Source: Mesorhizobium amorphae
GTDB taxonomy: Bacteria; Pseudomonadota; Alphaproteobacteria; Rhizobiales; Rhizobiaceae
Reading direction: 5' to 3'
Length of the DNA: 64,000 nt
Assembly: GCF_014843845.1 (NCBI RefSeq)
Contig: NZ_JHQS01000060.1
Location: 213,998 to 277,997 of the forward strand
This document shows, piece by piece, positions 1 to 11,026 of the stretch. Made by a program: the position numbers and the translations under genes. The first letter of the stretch is position 1. Every line of letters starts with the position of its first letter. The notes beneath the pieces are model-generated. The model did no database searches. It was not told the DNA's origin and was given only the letters and a program-made list of their open reading frames with translations.

Positions 1-1
1 G

Positions 2-2806
<2,805 letters not shown>

Positions 2807-2828
2807 GGCGTGTCGATATTCAGGTGAT

Positions 2829-2848
2829 GCCGGCCTGCAAACGCCGGC
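2829..2848 (+). terminator. Hairpin after pyc
   Basis: A 6-bp GCCGGC stem (2829-2834 with 2843-2848) with an 8-base loop lies 22 bases after the pyc stop. No T-tract follows, so a factor-independent terminator is only possible. Confidence 0.35.
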
Positions 2849-2860
2849 TTCCTGCGCTTC

Positions 2861-2893
2861 CGGTGCTCACGTACTTTTAGTACGCTCCGCTCC
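2861..2893 (+). repeat. Dispersed mini-hairpin repeat, family A copy 1
   Basis: A 5-bp stem, CGTAC (2870-2874) and GTACG (2880-2884), around the loop TTTTA is flanked by CGGTGCTCA on the left and CTCCGCTCC on the right. The same two flanks surround a different but still self-complementary stem at 12907-12939. The gap between pyc and gapR (2807-3102) otherwise holds no gene that I can support. Confidence 0.7.
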
Positions 2894-3102
2894 GGTTCTC
2901 GGAAACCATCTTGTTTGGCCGCTTCGCGTCCGTCTTCGACTCCGACTCGGCCTGAATCTCAATACACCTTAGGATGTGTCCAACCCTTCATGTCGCGTCG
3001 ATAACGGCTTGACCCGCGCCGCCCGCTCGGGCATCGAACCCGCTCGAATTTGCCGCGGCGAGAATCGCCTGAGCGCGGCGCCGAAAAGACGCGGAGAGAA
3101 AG

Positions 3103-3363
3103 ATGGCCGACGACATCACCGAGACCAGCCAGACTGTTGCCGCCGGCCAGTTGCGCGCGTTCATCGAGCGCATCGAGCGGCTCGAGGAAGAGAAGAAGAC
3201 GATTTCCGACGACATCAAGGAAGTGTTCGCCGAAGCCAAGGGCACCGGCTTCGACACCAAGGCGATGCGCTCGATCATCCGGCTTCGGAAAAAGGATCAG
3301 GCCGAGCGGCAGGAAGAGGAAAGCATCCTCGACCTCTACAAGGCCGCTCTCGGCATGGTCTGA
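3103..3363 (+). CDS. gapR: GapR-like DUF2312 nucleoid protein
   Basis: An 86-residue, highly charged protein. In Caulobacter the DUF2312 family member GapR is a nucleoid-associated protein that binds overtwisted, AT-rich DNA and stimulates topoisomerases ahead of forks and RNA polymerase. The sequence shows a long N-terminal coiled coil (FIERIERLEEEKKTISDDIK) and the C-terminal conserved segment with AMRSIIRLRKKD near residues 54-65, which is the family pattern. The ATG at 3103 follows a purine-rich GGAGAGAAAG ribosome-binding site. Length matches the family. The symbol rests on family resemblance. Confidence 0.88.
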   Translation: MADDITETSQTVAAGQLRAFIERIERLEEEKKTISDDIKEVFAEAKGTGFDTKAMRSIIRLRKKDQAERQEEESILDLYKAALGMV

Positions 3364-3425
3364 GACCGGTCCGCTTTTCCGTGGAGGGCCGAGGCTTTTC
3401 GTCCCCTTCCCGCGGTTGCCGGCTT

Positions 3426-3531
3426 CTAGAGCAATTCCAGGAAAAGTGCGTAGCGGTTTTCCGTCCGGAATTGCGTAAAAACAAATACTTAGAGTGGGGC
3501 AGCGATTCTATCAAAAGCTGAACCGCTCTAG
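3426..3531 (+). repeat. Rhizobial intergenic palindrome, family B copy 1
   Basis: The element starts TAGAGCAATTCCAGGAAAAG and ends in AACCGCTCTA. Internal complementary parts are GCAATTCC with GGAATTGC, and the outer AGAGC/GCTCT ends. A shortened copy in the opposite orientation lies at 8440-8504. I recall this type of element as common between genes in Mesorhizobium and relatives. The rest of 3364-3790 shows no supported gene. Confidence 0.75.
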
Positions 3532-3790
3532 GCTTGAGCCGATTACCTTCGCGCATGACCCGCGCGGAATGGTCTCCCGAGCCTTCGAAGCGCGCTGTCG
3601 CGCCGGAGGCCACAGGAAGGGGCTATTCCGGCGATAGAGTTGAGTCAGGCGCAGATCTCGGCGAGTTCTGCCAGGAGCATCTCTGGACTTAGCTCCAATG
3701 CCCTACTTCAAAGTAGCCGCGGCACGTGTTCAAATTCCATGTTCACCAGCCGCCACGGCTGGTGCCTGGACTTTGGAAGGAGCATGCGGG

Positions 3791-4115
3791 ATGGCAGGTC
3801 TCTGGCAATTCGCATCGGCAGCGCTTGCTGCATCGGCGCTCATGGCATTGACGGCGCAGGCAGCGCCGGTTTTGCCGCAAGCGCCGGCAAATCTCTTCGC
3901 AGGAGGGCGATATCATCCTTGTCGGCACGAAATCCGTATCGACTTCGAAATCGTCCAGCTCGTCGAAATCGACGTCGAAGAGCTGCTCCGGCGGGTCTTG
4001 CAGCAGTGACAGGGATCGCGACCGCGACAGAAGTACAAACGGCAGCACGTCGACCAGCACCAGCACCTCGACGAGCTCGTCCAGCAACTCGAATTCCAAT
4101 TCGAACTCGAACTGA
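3791..4115 (+). pseudogene. Frameshifted gene for a small Ser/Asn-rich secreted protein
   Basis: ATG at 3791 follows GGAAGGAGC and opens a clean signal peptide (MAGLWQFASAALAASALMAL, cleavage after TAQA) that reads to about residue 37. Near 3895-3905 the reading must shift by one base. The new frame starts EGDIILVGTKS and runs through a Ser/Thr/Asn-rich tail with an Asp-Arg repeat, ending in four Asn-Ser pairs and TGA at 4113-4115. The serines use TCG, TCC, AGC, TCT and AGT, which argues for selection on the protein and not just low-complexity DNA. A one-base indel, sequencing error or programmed shift would all fit. Function unknown. The product would be exported. Confidence 0.45.
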
Positions 4116-4390
4116 TCGAACCCGCCTCAACGCTCCAGAGCCTTGTCGTGACGGCAACGCTTGGGAGACGGCCAGCGGGGCCTGAGTGGCGATTTCTATT
4201 GTCTTAGCGTTAGCTCGCTAAGCTGAATCGTCGCGCGAGGGTATCGCGCGCGGGCAGCCGATGCCGTTTGGATCTCGGCGCCCACCTTGGGCTGGCGGCC
4301 GACGTCGTCGGTTGGCAACATGCCCTTCCTTCGGCATCTTTCGTCACCCCGCCAGGGGTACATTTTCCCTTCCCATATGCCCTATGACCG

Positions 4391-4448
4391 GTTGACTAAG
4401 AAACATGACTCTCCCAGTCAACATTGAACTTGACTCAAGTAGTCAACA
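4391..4448. promoter_or_regulatory. Palindromic operator candidates upstream of the TonB receptor
   Basis: The otherwise empty stretch 4116-4503 contains GTTGACT (4391-4397), two copies of its complement AGTCAAC (4416-4422 and 4442-4448), and between them a perfect ACTTGA-C-TCAAGT palindrome (4428-4440). Iron-uptake receptors in Rhizobiales are usually controlled by RirA or Irr. The site does not clearly match either consensus from memory, so the regulator is open. Confidence 0.4.
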
Positions 4449-4503
4449 ATTAGCGGTCCGGTGACCGCCGTCCGCGGCGGCCGAAGCAGTGGGGCATATC
4501 GAA

Positions 4504-6681
4504 ATGGCATTTCATCGTGGTGGCGACGTGGCTGGACGTGGCGGAGTCCTTTACCGGAGAAGGCTGATCGCCTGCCTGTCGACGCTGCTTTGCGCAGGTC
4601 ATGCGGCGGCGCAGGAAAGCGGCGCTTCCGCATCGGGCGGCACGACGGTGCTGGAGCAGATCACGGTGAGCGACAAGGCCGCCCAAAGCGCATCCGAGGA
4701 TGACAGCAAGACGGTCGTCGCCAAGCGCAGCTCCGGCGCAACCAAGACCGACACGCCGCTGATCGAGACGCCGCGCTCCGTCTCGGTGGTGACGCGCAAG
4801 GAGATGGAGCAGCGCGGCGCACAGGACATCATCGAGGCGGTCCGCTACTCGGCGGGCGTGACCACCGGCGCCTATGGCTTCGATCCGCGTTTCGACCAGA
4901 TCTACATTCGCGGCTACAGCACGACGACGATCGGCGATTACAAGGACGGCCTGCGCCAGCCATACATGAACTACGGCACCTTCCGCACCGACCCCTATTC
5001 GCTCGAGCGCGTCGAGGTGATCAAGGGGCCGGTGTCCGTCCTCTACGGTGCCGGCACGCCCGCCGGCATCATCAACAAGGTGTCGAAACTTCCCACCGAA
5101 GAGAAGATCCGCAAGGTGGAGCTGCTCTACGGAACGCAGGACAGGGCGCAGGCCGCATTCGATTTCAGCGGCCCGGTTCAGGAGGGCAGCAACGATTTCC
5201 TGTACAGGGTCGTCGGCCTGGCACGGAACGGCGAAACCAATTTCGACATCGCCGACGACCGCTATTTCCTTCAGCCTTCGCTGACCTGGTCTCCGGATGC
5301 CGCCACGTCGTTTACGATCTATGGGCTGGTGCAGGCTGACGAGACCGACACCGACGTCGGCGCCGTGAAGGACCCGTCGGGAAAGATTCTCCAGCTGCGC
5401 TCCAGCGATCCGGACTACGATTACCAGAAGGTGCGGCAGCAGCAGATCGGCTACAAGTTCGAGCATGAGTTCGACGGCGGCATCACGTTTCGACAGAACC
5501 TTCGCTATTCGCATCTGGACCTGAGATCGCGCTATCTCGGCATCTATGACTGGACGGGCACCGTCGCCCATCGCGGCGCGAGCTCGATCCGCGACGAGAT
5601 GAACGTCTTCCAGGCCGACAACCAACTCGAAGCCAAGTTCGACACCGGGCCGCTGGCGCATACAGTGCTCTTCGGTCTCGACTATACGAACGTGACGTCT
5701 TCCTTCGGCTACGGCTTGGACTTCGTCACCAATCCGGCCTACGACTTCGACATCGCCAACCCCACCTATGGTGTCTCCGGCCCGACGCCGGATTACACTT
5801 TCATGCAGTCCGACGCGGATCTGCGCCAGACCGGCCTCTATGTGCTGGACCAGATCGAAATGGACAAATGGCGCTTCACGCTTGGCGGCCGCCAGACCTG
5901 GGTCGAGCAGACCCGCGTTCAGCTTCTGAGCGACGGCTCCGAGGATGTGAAGAAGGACGCTTTCAGCGTCCAGGCCGGCGCCCTCTATCTGTTCGACAAC
6001 GGCGTCGCGCCTTTCGCCAGCTATGCGACCTCGTTCGAGCCGATCAACAACCAGTCGGCGTCGGGCGGCATCCTCAAGCCACAGGAAGGTGAGCAGTTCG
6101 AACTGGGCGTCAAGTACCAGCCGCCGGGAACCGATATGCTGCTCTCGGCGGTCGCCTATCATCTTGTTGAGAAGAACAAGCCGGTCGTCGTCGACGCCAA
6201 TCTGGGGACATACCGTTCGCTGGGCGAGGTGACCAGCAATGGTCTGGAGCTGGAGGCGCGCGCCGCCATCATGAACGGGTTGGACGTAGTCGCCGCCTAC
6301 ACCTACAACCATGCCGAAATCACCGCAGGCGACGGTGTCGGCAATGCGCCGGCCGTCACGCCCGAACATGTGGCGACCCTCTGGGCGAACTACACGTTCG
6401 ATCAGAGTTCGACCGTTTCGGGCCTGTCGGTGGGGGCCGGGGTGCGGTTCCTCAGCGAGACCTATACGGACACCGCCAACACCAGCAAGAATGACGCGGC
6501 CTTCTATCTTGATGCCTCCGCATCCTATGATTTCGGCGCCATCGACAAGAAGTATGACGGCGTCACCGCGGCCTTTGCCGTCCGCAACATTGCCGATGAT
6601 CGCGCGACGGTGTGCAACGAAGGCTATTGCTATCTCGGCCAGGGCCGCAACATGACCGCGTCCCTGAAATACCGCTGGTAG
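4504..6681 (+). CDS. TonB-dependent siderophore receptor
   Basis: A 725-residue outer membrane ferric-siderophore receptor of the FhuA/FoxA type, energised by TonB. A signal peptide (LIACLSTLLCAGHAAA) is followed by a TonB-box-like LEQITV, a plug domain starting around residue 85 (ETPRSVSVVTRKEMEQRGAQ), the conserved GxxAPAGxIN-like segment (LYGAGTPAGIINKVSK), and a 22-strand barrel ending in the aromatic residue Trp. I prefer ATG 4504 to the in-frame GTG at 4489 because the signal peptide is then of normal length. No ABC transporter or siderophore gene is adjacent, so the ligand cannot be deduced. Upstream palindromes suggest iron regulation. Confidence 0.92.
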   Translation: MAFHRGGDVAGRGGVLYRRRLIACLSTLLCAGHAAAQESGASASGGTTVLEQITVSDKAAQSASEDDSKTVVAKRSSGATKTDTPLIETPRSVSVVTRKEMEQRGAQDIIEAVRYSAGVTTGAYGFDPRFDQIYIRGYSTTTIGDYKDGLRQPYMNYGTFRTDPYSLERVEVIKGPVSVLYGAGTPAGIINKVSKLPTEEKIRKVELLYGTQDRAQAAFDFSGPVQEGSNDFLYRVVGLARNGETNFDIADDRYFLQPSLTWSPDAATSFTIYGLVQADETDTDVGAVKDPSGKILQLRSSDPDYDYQKVRQQQIGYKFEHEFDGGITFRQNLRYSHLDLRSRYLGIYDWTGTVAHRGASSIRDEMNVFQADNQLEAKFDTGPLAHTVLFGLDYTNVTSSFGYGLDFVTNPAYDFDIANPTYGVSGPTPDYTFMQSDADLRQTGLYVLDQIEMDKWRFTLGGRQTWVEQTRVQLLSDGSEDVKKDAFSVQAGALYLFDNGVAPFASYATSFEPINNQSASGGILKPQEGEQFELGVKYQPPGTDMLLSAVAYHLVEKNKPVVVDANLGTYRSLGEVTSNGLELEARAAIMNGLDVVAAYTYNHAEITAGDGVGNAPAVTPEHVATLWANYTFDQSSTVSGLSVGAGVRFLSETYTDTANTSKNDAAFYLDASASYDFGAIDKKYDGVTAAFAVRNIADDRATVCNEGYCYLGQGRNMTASLKYRW

Positions 6682-6791
6682 GTTCCGCGCTCCCAGGCGA
6701 TGGCCGGGCGTGACCGTTGCATGTCAGCATAATGGTGTGATGTAAGGCAGCCTCGGCTATCCATGAGGCTGCAACGAGCATCGAACCAACC

Positions 6792-7238
6792 ATGAGCGAA
6801 TTCGATTTCGGCGCCCGCCGCGGTTCGGAATTCCGGCATCGCTGCTTCTGGGCGCTGTTTGCGGAACGGCATCCGGAAGAAAGGGCCAGGCTGGCCCGGC
6901 GCGGACCCTGGTTCTGGCAGCGCGGGCTGCCGGACTTCGCACTGGTCCTTTCCATGTATGTCGCGCCGGCGCAGAACCATGCCGGCGTCTTCTTCGGCCG
7001 CAATGAGAAGTTTGGCGCCACCGAGGTCTGGTCGCGGCTGAAGCCGTTCCAGCCGGCGATCGAAGACAGGCTGAAGCTCAGGCCGGAACAGAGTTGCCAG
7101 GGGCTCGGCATCAATTCGCTGTGGCGCGTGAACTGCTTTGCCGAGGACAATTGGCCGGCGATGGCCGACTGGCTGGTGACGGAATGCTCGCGCTTCGAGC
7201 GCGCTGTGACCGAAGTGCTTGGCAGCGACGGCTCGTGA
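6792..7238 (+). CDS. Conserved hypothetical protein, 148 aa
   Basis: I do not recognise a named family with certainty. The protein is soluble, rich in Trp, Phe and Arg, with no signal peptide or membrane segment. It opens MSEFDFGARRGSEFRHRCFW and has a central GVFFGRNEKFGATEVWSRLKP stretch. It resembles small DUF4268-like conserved proteins of rhizobia, but this is a weak impression. ATG at 6792. It stands alone between the TonB receptor and a leftward ArsC-like gene. Confidence 0.6.
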   Translation: MSEFDFGARRGSEFRHRCFWALFAERHPEERARLARRGPWFWQRGLPDFALVLSMYVAPAQNHAGVFFGRNEKFGATEVWSRLKPFQPAIEDRLKLRPEQSCQGLGINSLWRVNCFAEDNWPAMADWLVTECSRFERAVTEVLGSDGS

Positions 7239-7294
7239 ATCAACTGCCGCTATCCCGACGGGATCGCGATGGCCACAAACGGGGTTTGGCCCGG

Positions 7295-7804
7295 TCAGTT
7301 CGGCTTCGACGTATCGCGGCCGATCTCGTCCAGATGGTTTTGCAGCGTCAGATGGTCGAGCGCGTCCACAGGCAGGTTGGTGAACAGCGAGATGCGGTTG
7401 TTCAGCATGCGATAAGCATCGGCGAAGGCAAGGTGCATCTCGGCGTCGGTCCCCGCCGCCTTGGCCGGGTCTGGTATCGCCCAGAGCGCCGTCATCGGAT
7501 GACCGGGCCAGATCGGGCAGGTCTCGTTCGCGGTGTTGTCGCAGACCGTGAAGACAAAGTTCATTTCCGGTGCGTCAGGCGCGGCAAACTCGTCCCAGCC
7601 TTTCGAGCGGGCAAAACTCGTATCGTAGTTGAGGCTTCCCAGCAGTTGCAACGCATAGGGATTGACCGTGCCCTTCGGCTGCGAACCGGCGGAGAAGGCC
7701 TTGAACTTGCCGGCGCCGATCCGGTTGAGAATGGCCTCGCCCATGATGGATCGCGCCGAATTGGCGTTGCAAAGAAACAGGACGTTGTAGAAATTGTCGC
7801 TCAT
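7295..7804 (-). CDS. ArsC-type arsenate reductase / low-molecular-weight phosphatase family protein
   Basis: A 169-residue member of the LMW protein tyrosine phosphatase fold. The P-loop CNANSAR gives C12-x5-R18. Cys88 and Cys96 in CDNTANETC match the resolving cysteines of thioredoxin-coupled arsenate reductases, so arsenate reduction is likelier than phosphatase activity. The N-terminus (VLFLCNANSARS) and the later NPYALQLL and WAIPDP segments are typical. The gene is not next to an arsenite exporter or an ArsR regulator, so a stand-alone reductase or another cysteine-based role remains possible. A ribosome-binding site (GGGAGGTC in mRNA sense) precedes the ATG at 7804. Confidence 0.85.
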   Translation of the reverse strand: MSDNFYNVLFLCNANSARSIMGEAILNRIGAGKFKAFSAGSQPKGTVNPYALQLLGSLNYDTSFARSKGWDEFAAPDAPEMNFVFTVCDNTANETCPIWPGHPMTALWAIPDPAKAAGTDAEMHLAFADAYRMLNNRISLFTNLPVDALDHLTLQNHLDEIGRDTSKPN

Positions 7805-7987
7805 CTCAAGACCTCCCTGGCAGGCGACTGGATGATTGGCCGGCAGTTCCGGCAGGATACCCTTACCTATGATACCAACAAGAGGCGACGTAGGAAGGTT
7901 TCACGACGGTTTGATGACAAACGTTCAATTCGAAGGCTCGCGCGTGCCCGATGATCGCCTCGCGTCGACAGGTTTGCTGCGTTCTGC

Positions 7988-8365
7988 ATGTCGGCGGCCT
8001 TCAAAAAGAAGACCGCGGCAATGAGTGATCCTGAGCCCTTCGCAGGCGAAGGTGGCAAGGCAGGCCGCACGCTGGGCTTCTTCCGCTCGCGCTGGCAAGG
8101 CCTGGTGCCGCTCGACCAGCTGTTCTGGCGCGACCTGGTGCTTGTCGGCACGGCGATCAACATCGCTTTGTCGGTGGTGGCGCTGATCCTGCTCGGGATG
8201 AAGCTGTCGCTGGCCGTGGTCCTGGCGGTGCATTTCCTGCCAGTGCCCTACAATATCTTCCTGACCTTTGCCGTCTGGCGGACGGCGGAAAAATCCGGCG
8301 GCACCAAGGCTTCGCTGATGATGTTGGGTTCCGCGCTTTGGCTGATCCTGGTCGTCGTGGTCTGA
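7988..8365 (+). CDS. Small two-to-three-helix inner membrane protein, unknown function
   Basis: A 125-residue protein. Residues 1-45 are polar. Two clear hydrophobic helices follow (LVLVGTAINIALSVVALILL and LAVVLAVHFLPVPYNIFLTF), and the protein ends in a third (ASLMMLGSALWLILVVVV) running to the stop. A second in-frame ATG at 8021 (MSDPEPF) could be the true start. No family recognised. It is followed by a good terminator, so it is transcribed separately from the leftward msrB gene. Confidence 0.65.
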   Translation: MSAAFKKKTAAMSDPEPFAGEGGKAGRTLGFFRSRWQGLVPLDQLFWRDLVLVGTAINIALSVVALILLGMKLSLAVVLAVHFLPVPYNIFLTFAVWRTAEKSGGTKASLMMLGSALWLILVVVV

Positions 8366-8394
8366 CAGGCTCGAATGCCTGTTTACCGGCAAAG

Positions 8395-8420
8395 AAAAAG
8401 GCGACCGAAGCCGCCTTTTT
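8395..8420 (+). terminator. Rho-independent terminator
   Basis: AAAAAGGCG (8395-8403) pairs with CGCCTTTTT (8412-8420) around an 8-base loop, 30 bases after the stop of the small membrane protein. Confidence 0.75.
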
Positions 8421-8439
8421 GCATTTTGATCTGCTTGCC

Positions 8440-8504
8440 GCTCTATCTCTTTGCTCGGACGCATTCCGGACGGAAAACCGTTCACACTTTTCCTGGAATT
8501 GCTC
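8440..8504 (-). repeat. Rhizobial intergenic palindrome, family B copy 2 (partial)
   Basis: Read on the minus strand this begins GAGCAATTCCAGGAAAAG, runs through GGTTTTCCGTCCGGAAT, and ends AGATAGAGCGG. It matches the left two thirds of the element at 3426-3531. Its first bases overlap the TGA stop codon of msrB (8505-8503). Confidence 0.7.
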
Positions 8505-8907
8505 AGGCGGCCGGCTCGAATTTCAGCGCCACGCCGTTGATGCAATAGCGCAGGCCGGTCGGCGGCGGGCCATCTTCGAAGACATGGCCGAGATGGCTGC
8601 CGCAGCGGGCGCAGTGGCATTCGGTGCGGACCATGCCGTAGCTGCGGTCGATCGTGTTCTCGACGGAGCCCGGCACCGGGTCGTTGAAGCTCGGCCAGCC
8701 GGTGCCGCTCTCGAACTTCAGCTTGGATTCGAACAGGGGCTGGTCGCAGCCGACGCAGGAAAAGGTACCGGCGCGCTTCTCGTAGAGCAGGGCGCAGCTT
8801 CCGGGACGTTCGGTGCCATGGTTGCGCATGACGGCAAATTGCTCCGGAGTCAGCCGGGCGCGCCATTCGGCGTCGGTGCGGGTAACGGGGTAGGTGTGGG
8901 TGTCCAT
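8503..8907 (-). CDS. msrB: Peptide-methionine (R)-S-oxide reductase
   Basis: A 134-residue repair enzyme that reduces the R-epimer of methionine sulfoxide in proteins with thioredoxin. The zinc ligands are C51-x-x-C54 (CVGC) and the second pair in CHCARCGSHLGHVF. The catalytic Cys122 lies in RYCINGVALKF, the family signature. The open frame extends far upstream, but the ATG at 8907 has an ideal GAGGAG ribosome-binding site and gives the usual length. The stop codon is shared with a dispersed repeat. No msrA is adjacent. Confidence 0.95.
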   Translation of the reverse strand: MDTHTYPVTRTDAEWRARLTPEQFAVMRNHGTERPGSCALLYEKRAGTFSCVGCDQPLFESKLKFESGTGWPSFNDPVPGSVENTIDRSYGMVRTECHCARCGSHLGHVFEDGPPPTGLRYCINGVALKFEPAA

Positions 8908-9010
8908 GAAGAATCTCCTCGGCCTTGACGGCTCGTTGTTGATTGCAACCTCATATTCGCACCAAGATAGGCATTTGTTACGGCGTTTGCCCGGATTTTC
9001 GATCGCGCTC

Positions 9011-9808
9011 TCAGGCAATAGCCGCGAGATAGCGCGCGACCGAAGCGGCGAATGCCGCTTTCGCGCCGCCGATGATGTTCTGGCCCCACCAGGCGCCATG
9101 GATATGGTCGAACTCGAAAGGTTCCAGCGCCGCCGCGATGCGGCGCACAGCCGTCGCGTTCAGCGGGATGTAGTTCGGGTAGCTGTACATGAAGCTGACA
9201 TGACGGCGGGTCGGCGTGACTTGCAGGATGTCGCCGGACAGCAAGGCATTGCCGCCGTCGCGCTTCCAGTGCATCACCTGGCCACCAGCAAAGTGGCCGC
9301 CGCAGCGGATGAGTGTCAGCGATGGATTGATGGCAAGCCTCTCGTCTTCCCAACTAACGATGGCAGGATGCGGCCGCATGATCCATTGACGGTCGTCGGC
9401 GTGGAGATAGATCGGCACGCCGCCAAACGCTTCGCTCCACTCGACCATCACCGAATAATAGTGACAGTGCGAGATGGCGATGGCAGCCAGGCCGCCACGG
9501 CGGTTGATCTCGGCCACCGCCTCGTCGCTGACCATCGAGATGCAATCCCACAGCACATTGCCGTGCGGCGTTTGCGCCAGCAGCGCCCGCTGGCCGATGG
9601 CGAAGCGCGGCTCGACGCCGAAGGCGAGCACGCCGGCGTCGTCCTTCATCACAAGCCGATGCGTGGCGGCGAGCTCTTCCGGCGTGATCCAGGCCTGGCC
9701 CTCCCAGCGCACGAACTGCCGTTCGTCCTCGCAGATCGGGCAGTGTTGCGGCGGCGCATCGCTCGCCGCGAACTGGACACCGCATTGCAGGCAGAGAAAG
9801 CAGGTCAT
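9011..9808 (-). CDS. Metallo-beta-lactamase-fold hydrolase with N-terminal zinc ribbon
   Basis: A 265-residue protein. Residues 1-26 hold two Cys pairs (CFLC/CLQC and CPIC), a small zinc ribbon. The rest is MBL-like: SHCHYYSVMVEW takes the place of HxHxDH, followed by GGHFAGGQVMHW, LLSGDILQV and HIHGAWWG. The usual Asp-His of the first motif is replaced by Tyr-Tyr, so one of the two metal sites is probably altered. Substrate unknown. It lies just downstream of the VWA protein on the same strand (19-base gap), so co-transcription is likely. Confidence 0.8.
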   Translation of the reverse strand: MTCFLCLQCGVQFAASDAPPQHCPICEDERQFVRWEGQAWITPEELAATHRLVMKDDAGVLAFGVEPRFAIGQRALLAQTPHGNVLWDCISMVSDEAVAEINRRGGLAAIAISHCHYYSVMVEWSEAFGGVPIYLHADDRQWIMRPHPAIVSWEDERLAINPSLTLIRCGGHFAGGQVMHWKRDGGNALLSGDILQVTPTRRHVSFMYSYPNYIPLNATAVRRIAAALEPFEFDHIHGAWWGQNIIGGAKAAFAASVARYLAAIA

Positions 9809-9827
9809 GGTGGCTCCGGGAGACTGC

Positions 9828-11018
9828 TCAGTGCTTGCGCGAAAGCTGCTTCGTCGCGGCCTCGAGCCCGGCCAGCGTCAGCGGGAACATGCGGCCGCCG
9901 AAGATGTCGCGGATGATAGTGATCGAATGGGTAAAACCCCAGTTCTTCTGGTTTTCCGGGTTGAGCCAGACGGCATTCGGCCATTGCTGCAGCAGGCGGG
10001 CCAGCCAGACGACGCCGGCCTCCGGATTCCAGTGCTCGACCGAGCCGCCGGGGTGTGCGATCTCGTAGGGGCTCATCGAGGCGTCGCCGACTATAATCAC
10101 CTTGTAGTCCGGCCCGTATTTGTGGAGCAGGTCGAAGGTCGGGATCGTCTCGGCGAGACGGCGGCGATTGTCCCGCCAAACGCCTTCGTAGAGGCAGTTG
10201 TGGAAGTAAAAATATTCGAGCTGGCGGAATTCGGCGCGGGCGGCCGAAAACAGCTCCTCGACGCTTCTGATGTGGTCGTCCATCGAGCCGCCGACATCGA
10301 AGAACATCAAGAGCTTCACCGCGTTGCGCCGCTCGGGCCGCGTCTTGACGTCGAGATAGCCGTGCTCGGCGGTGGCGTGGATGGTGCCGGGCAGATCGAA
10401 CTCCTCCTCGGCACCCTCGCGCACCCAGCGGCGCAGCCGCTTCAGCGCGATCTTGATGTTGCGGGTGCCAAGTTCGACGGCGTCGTCGAAATTCCTGAAC
10501 TCGCGCTTGTCCCAGACTTTGACCGCGCGGCGGTGGCGGCTTTCATGCTGGCCGATGCGCACGCCTTCGGGATTGTAGCCATAGGCGCCGAAGGGCGAGG
10601 TGCCGCCGGTGCCGATCCATTTCGAGCCACCCTGGTGCCGGCCTTGCTGCTCCTCCAGCCGCTGTTTCAGCGTTTCCATGAGCTTGTCGAAACCGCCGAG
10701 CGCCTCGACCAGTTTTTTCTCCTCGTCGGTCAGGTGCTTTTCGGCCAGCCGCCGCAACCATTCCTCGGGGATGTCTGCGATGTCGACAGCGGCGCTTCCG
10801 TCTAGCGCCTCGACGCCCTTGAAGACATGTGCAAACACCTGGTCGAAGCGGTCGATGTGGCGTTCGTCCTTCACCAAAGCGGCGCGGGCGAGGTAGTAAA
10901 AGCCCTCGACATCATAGTCGACCAGCCCGGCCTCCAGCCCCTCCAGCAGCGACAGATACTCCCGAAGCGAGACGGGAACCCGTGCAGCCTTCAGTTCGAG
11001 GAAGAAGGGGATAAACAT
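9828..11018 (-). CDS. CoxE-like VWA-domain protein
   Basis: A 396-residue cytosolic protein. The N-terminal half is charged and partly helical with a KLMETLKQRLEEQQ stretch. The C-terminal half is a von Willebrand factor A domain with a MIDAS motif DVGGS starting at Asp241, followed by VIIVGDASMSPYEI. Proteins of this family work with MoxR AAA+ ATPases in metal-cofactor insertion or complex remodelling. A MoxR gene lies 700 bases upstream on the same strand, separated by a GNAT gene and a repeat. The target is not apparent from the context. Confidence 0.87.
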   Translation of the reverse strand: MFIPFFLELKAARVPVSLREYLSLLEGLEAGLVDYDVEGFYYLARAALVKDERHIDRFDQVFAHVFKGVEALDGSAAVDIADIPEEWLRRLAEKHLTDEEKKLVEALGGFDKLMETLKQRLEEQQGRHQGGSKWIGTGGTSPFGAYGYNPEGVRIGQHESRHRRAVKVWDKREFRNFDDAVELGTRNIKIALKRLRRWVREGAEEEFDLPGTIHATAEHGYLDVKTRPERRNAVKLLMFFDVGGSMDDHIRSVEELFSAARAEFRQLEYFYFHNCLYEGVWRDNRRRLAETIPTFDLLHKYGPDYKVIIVGDASMSPYEIAHPGGSVEHWNPEAGVVWLARLLQQWPNAVWLNPENQKNWGFTHSITIIRDIFGGRMFPLTLAGLEAATKQLSRKH

Positions 11019-11026
11019 GGCGCTAT

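Noticed and set aside
3640..4185. 181-residue plus-strand open frame
   Set aside because: Arg/Ala-rich without domain signs. The signal peptide and the Ser-rich tail lie in the two other frames.
4450..6369. 639-residue open frame on the minus strand
   Set aside because: It lies opposite the TonB receptor, whose protein motifs are clear. The antisense product has the Arg/Val/Asp-rich composition typical of shadow frames in G+C-rich DNA.
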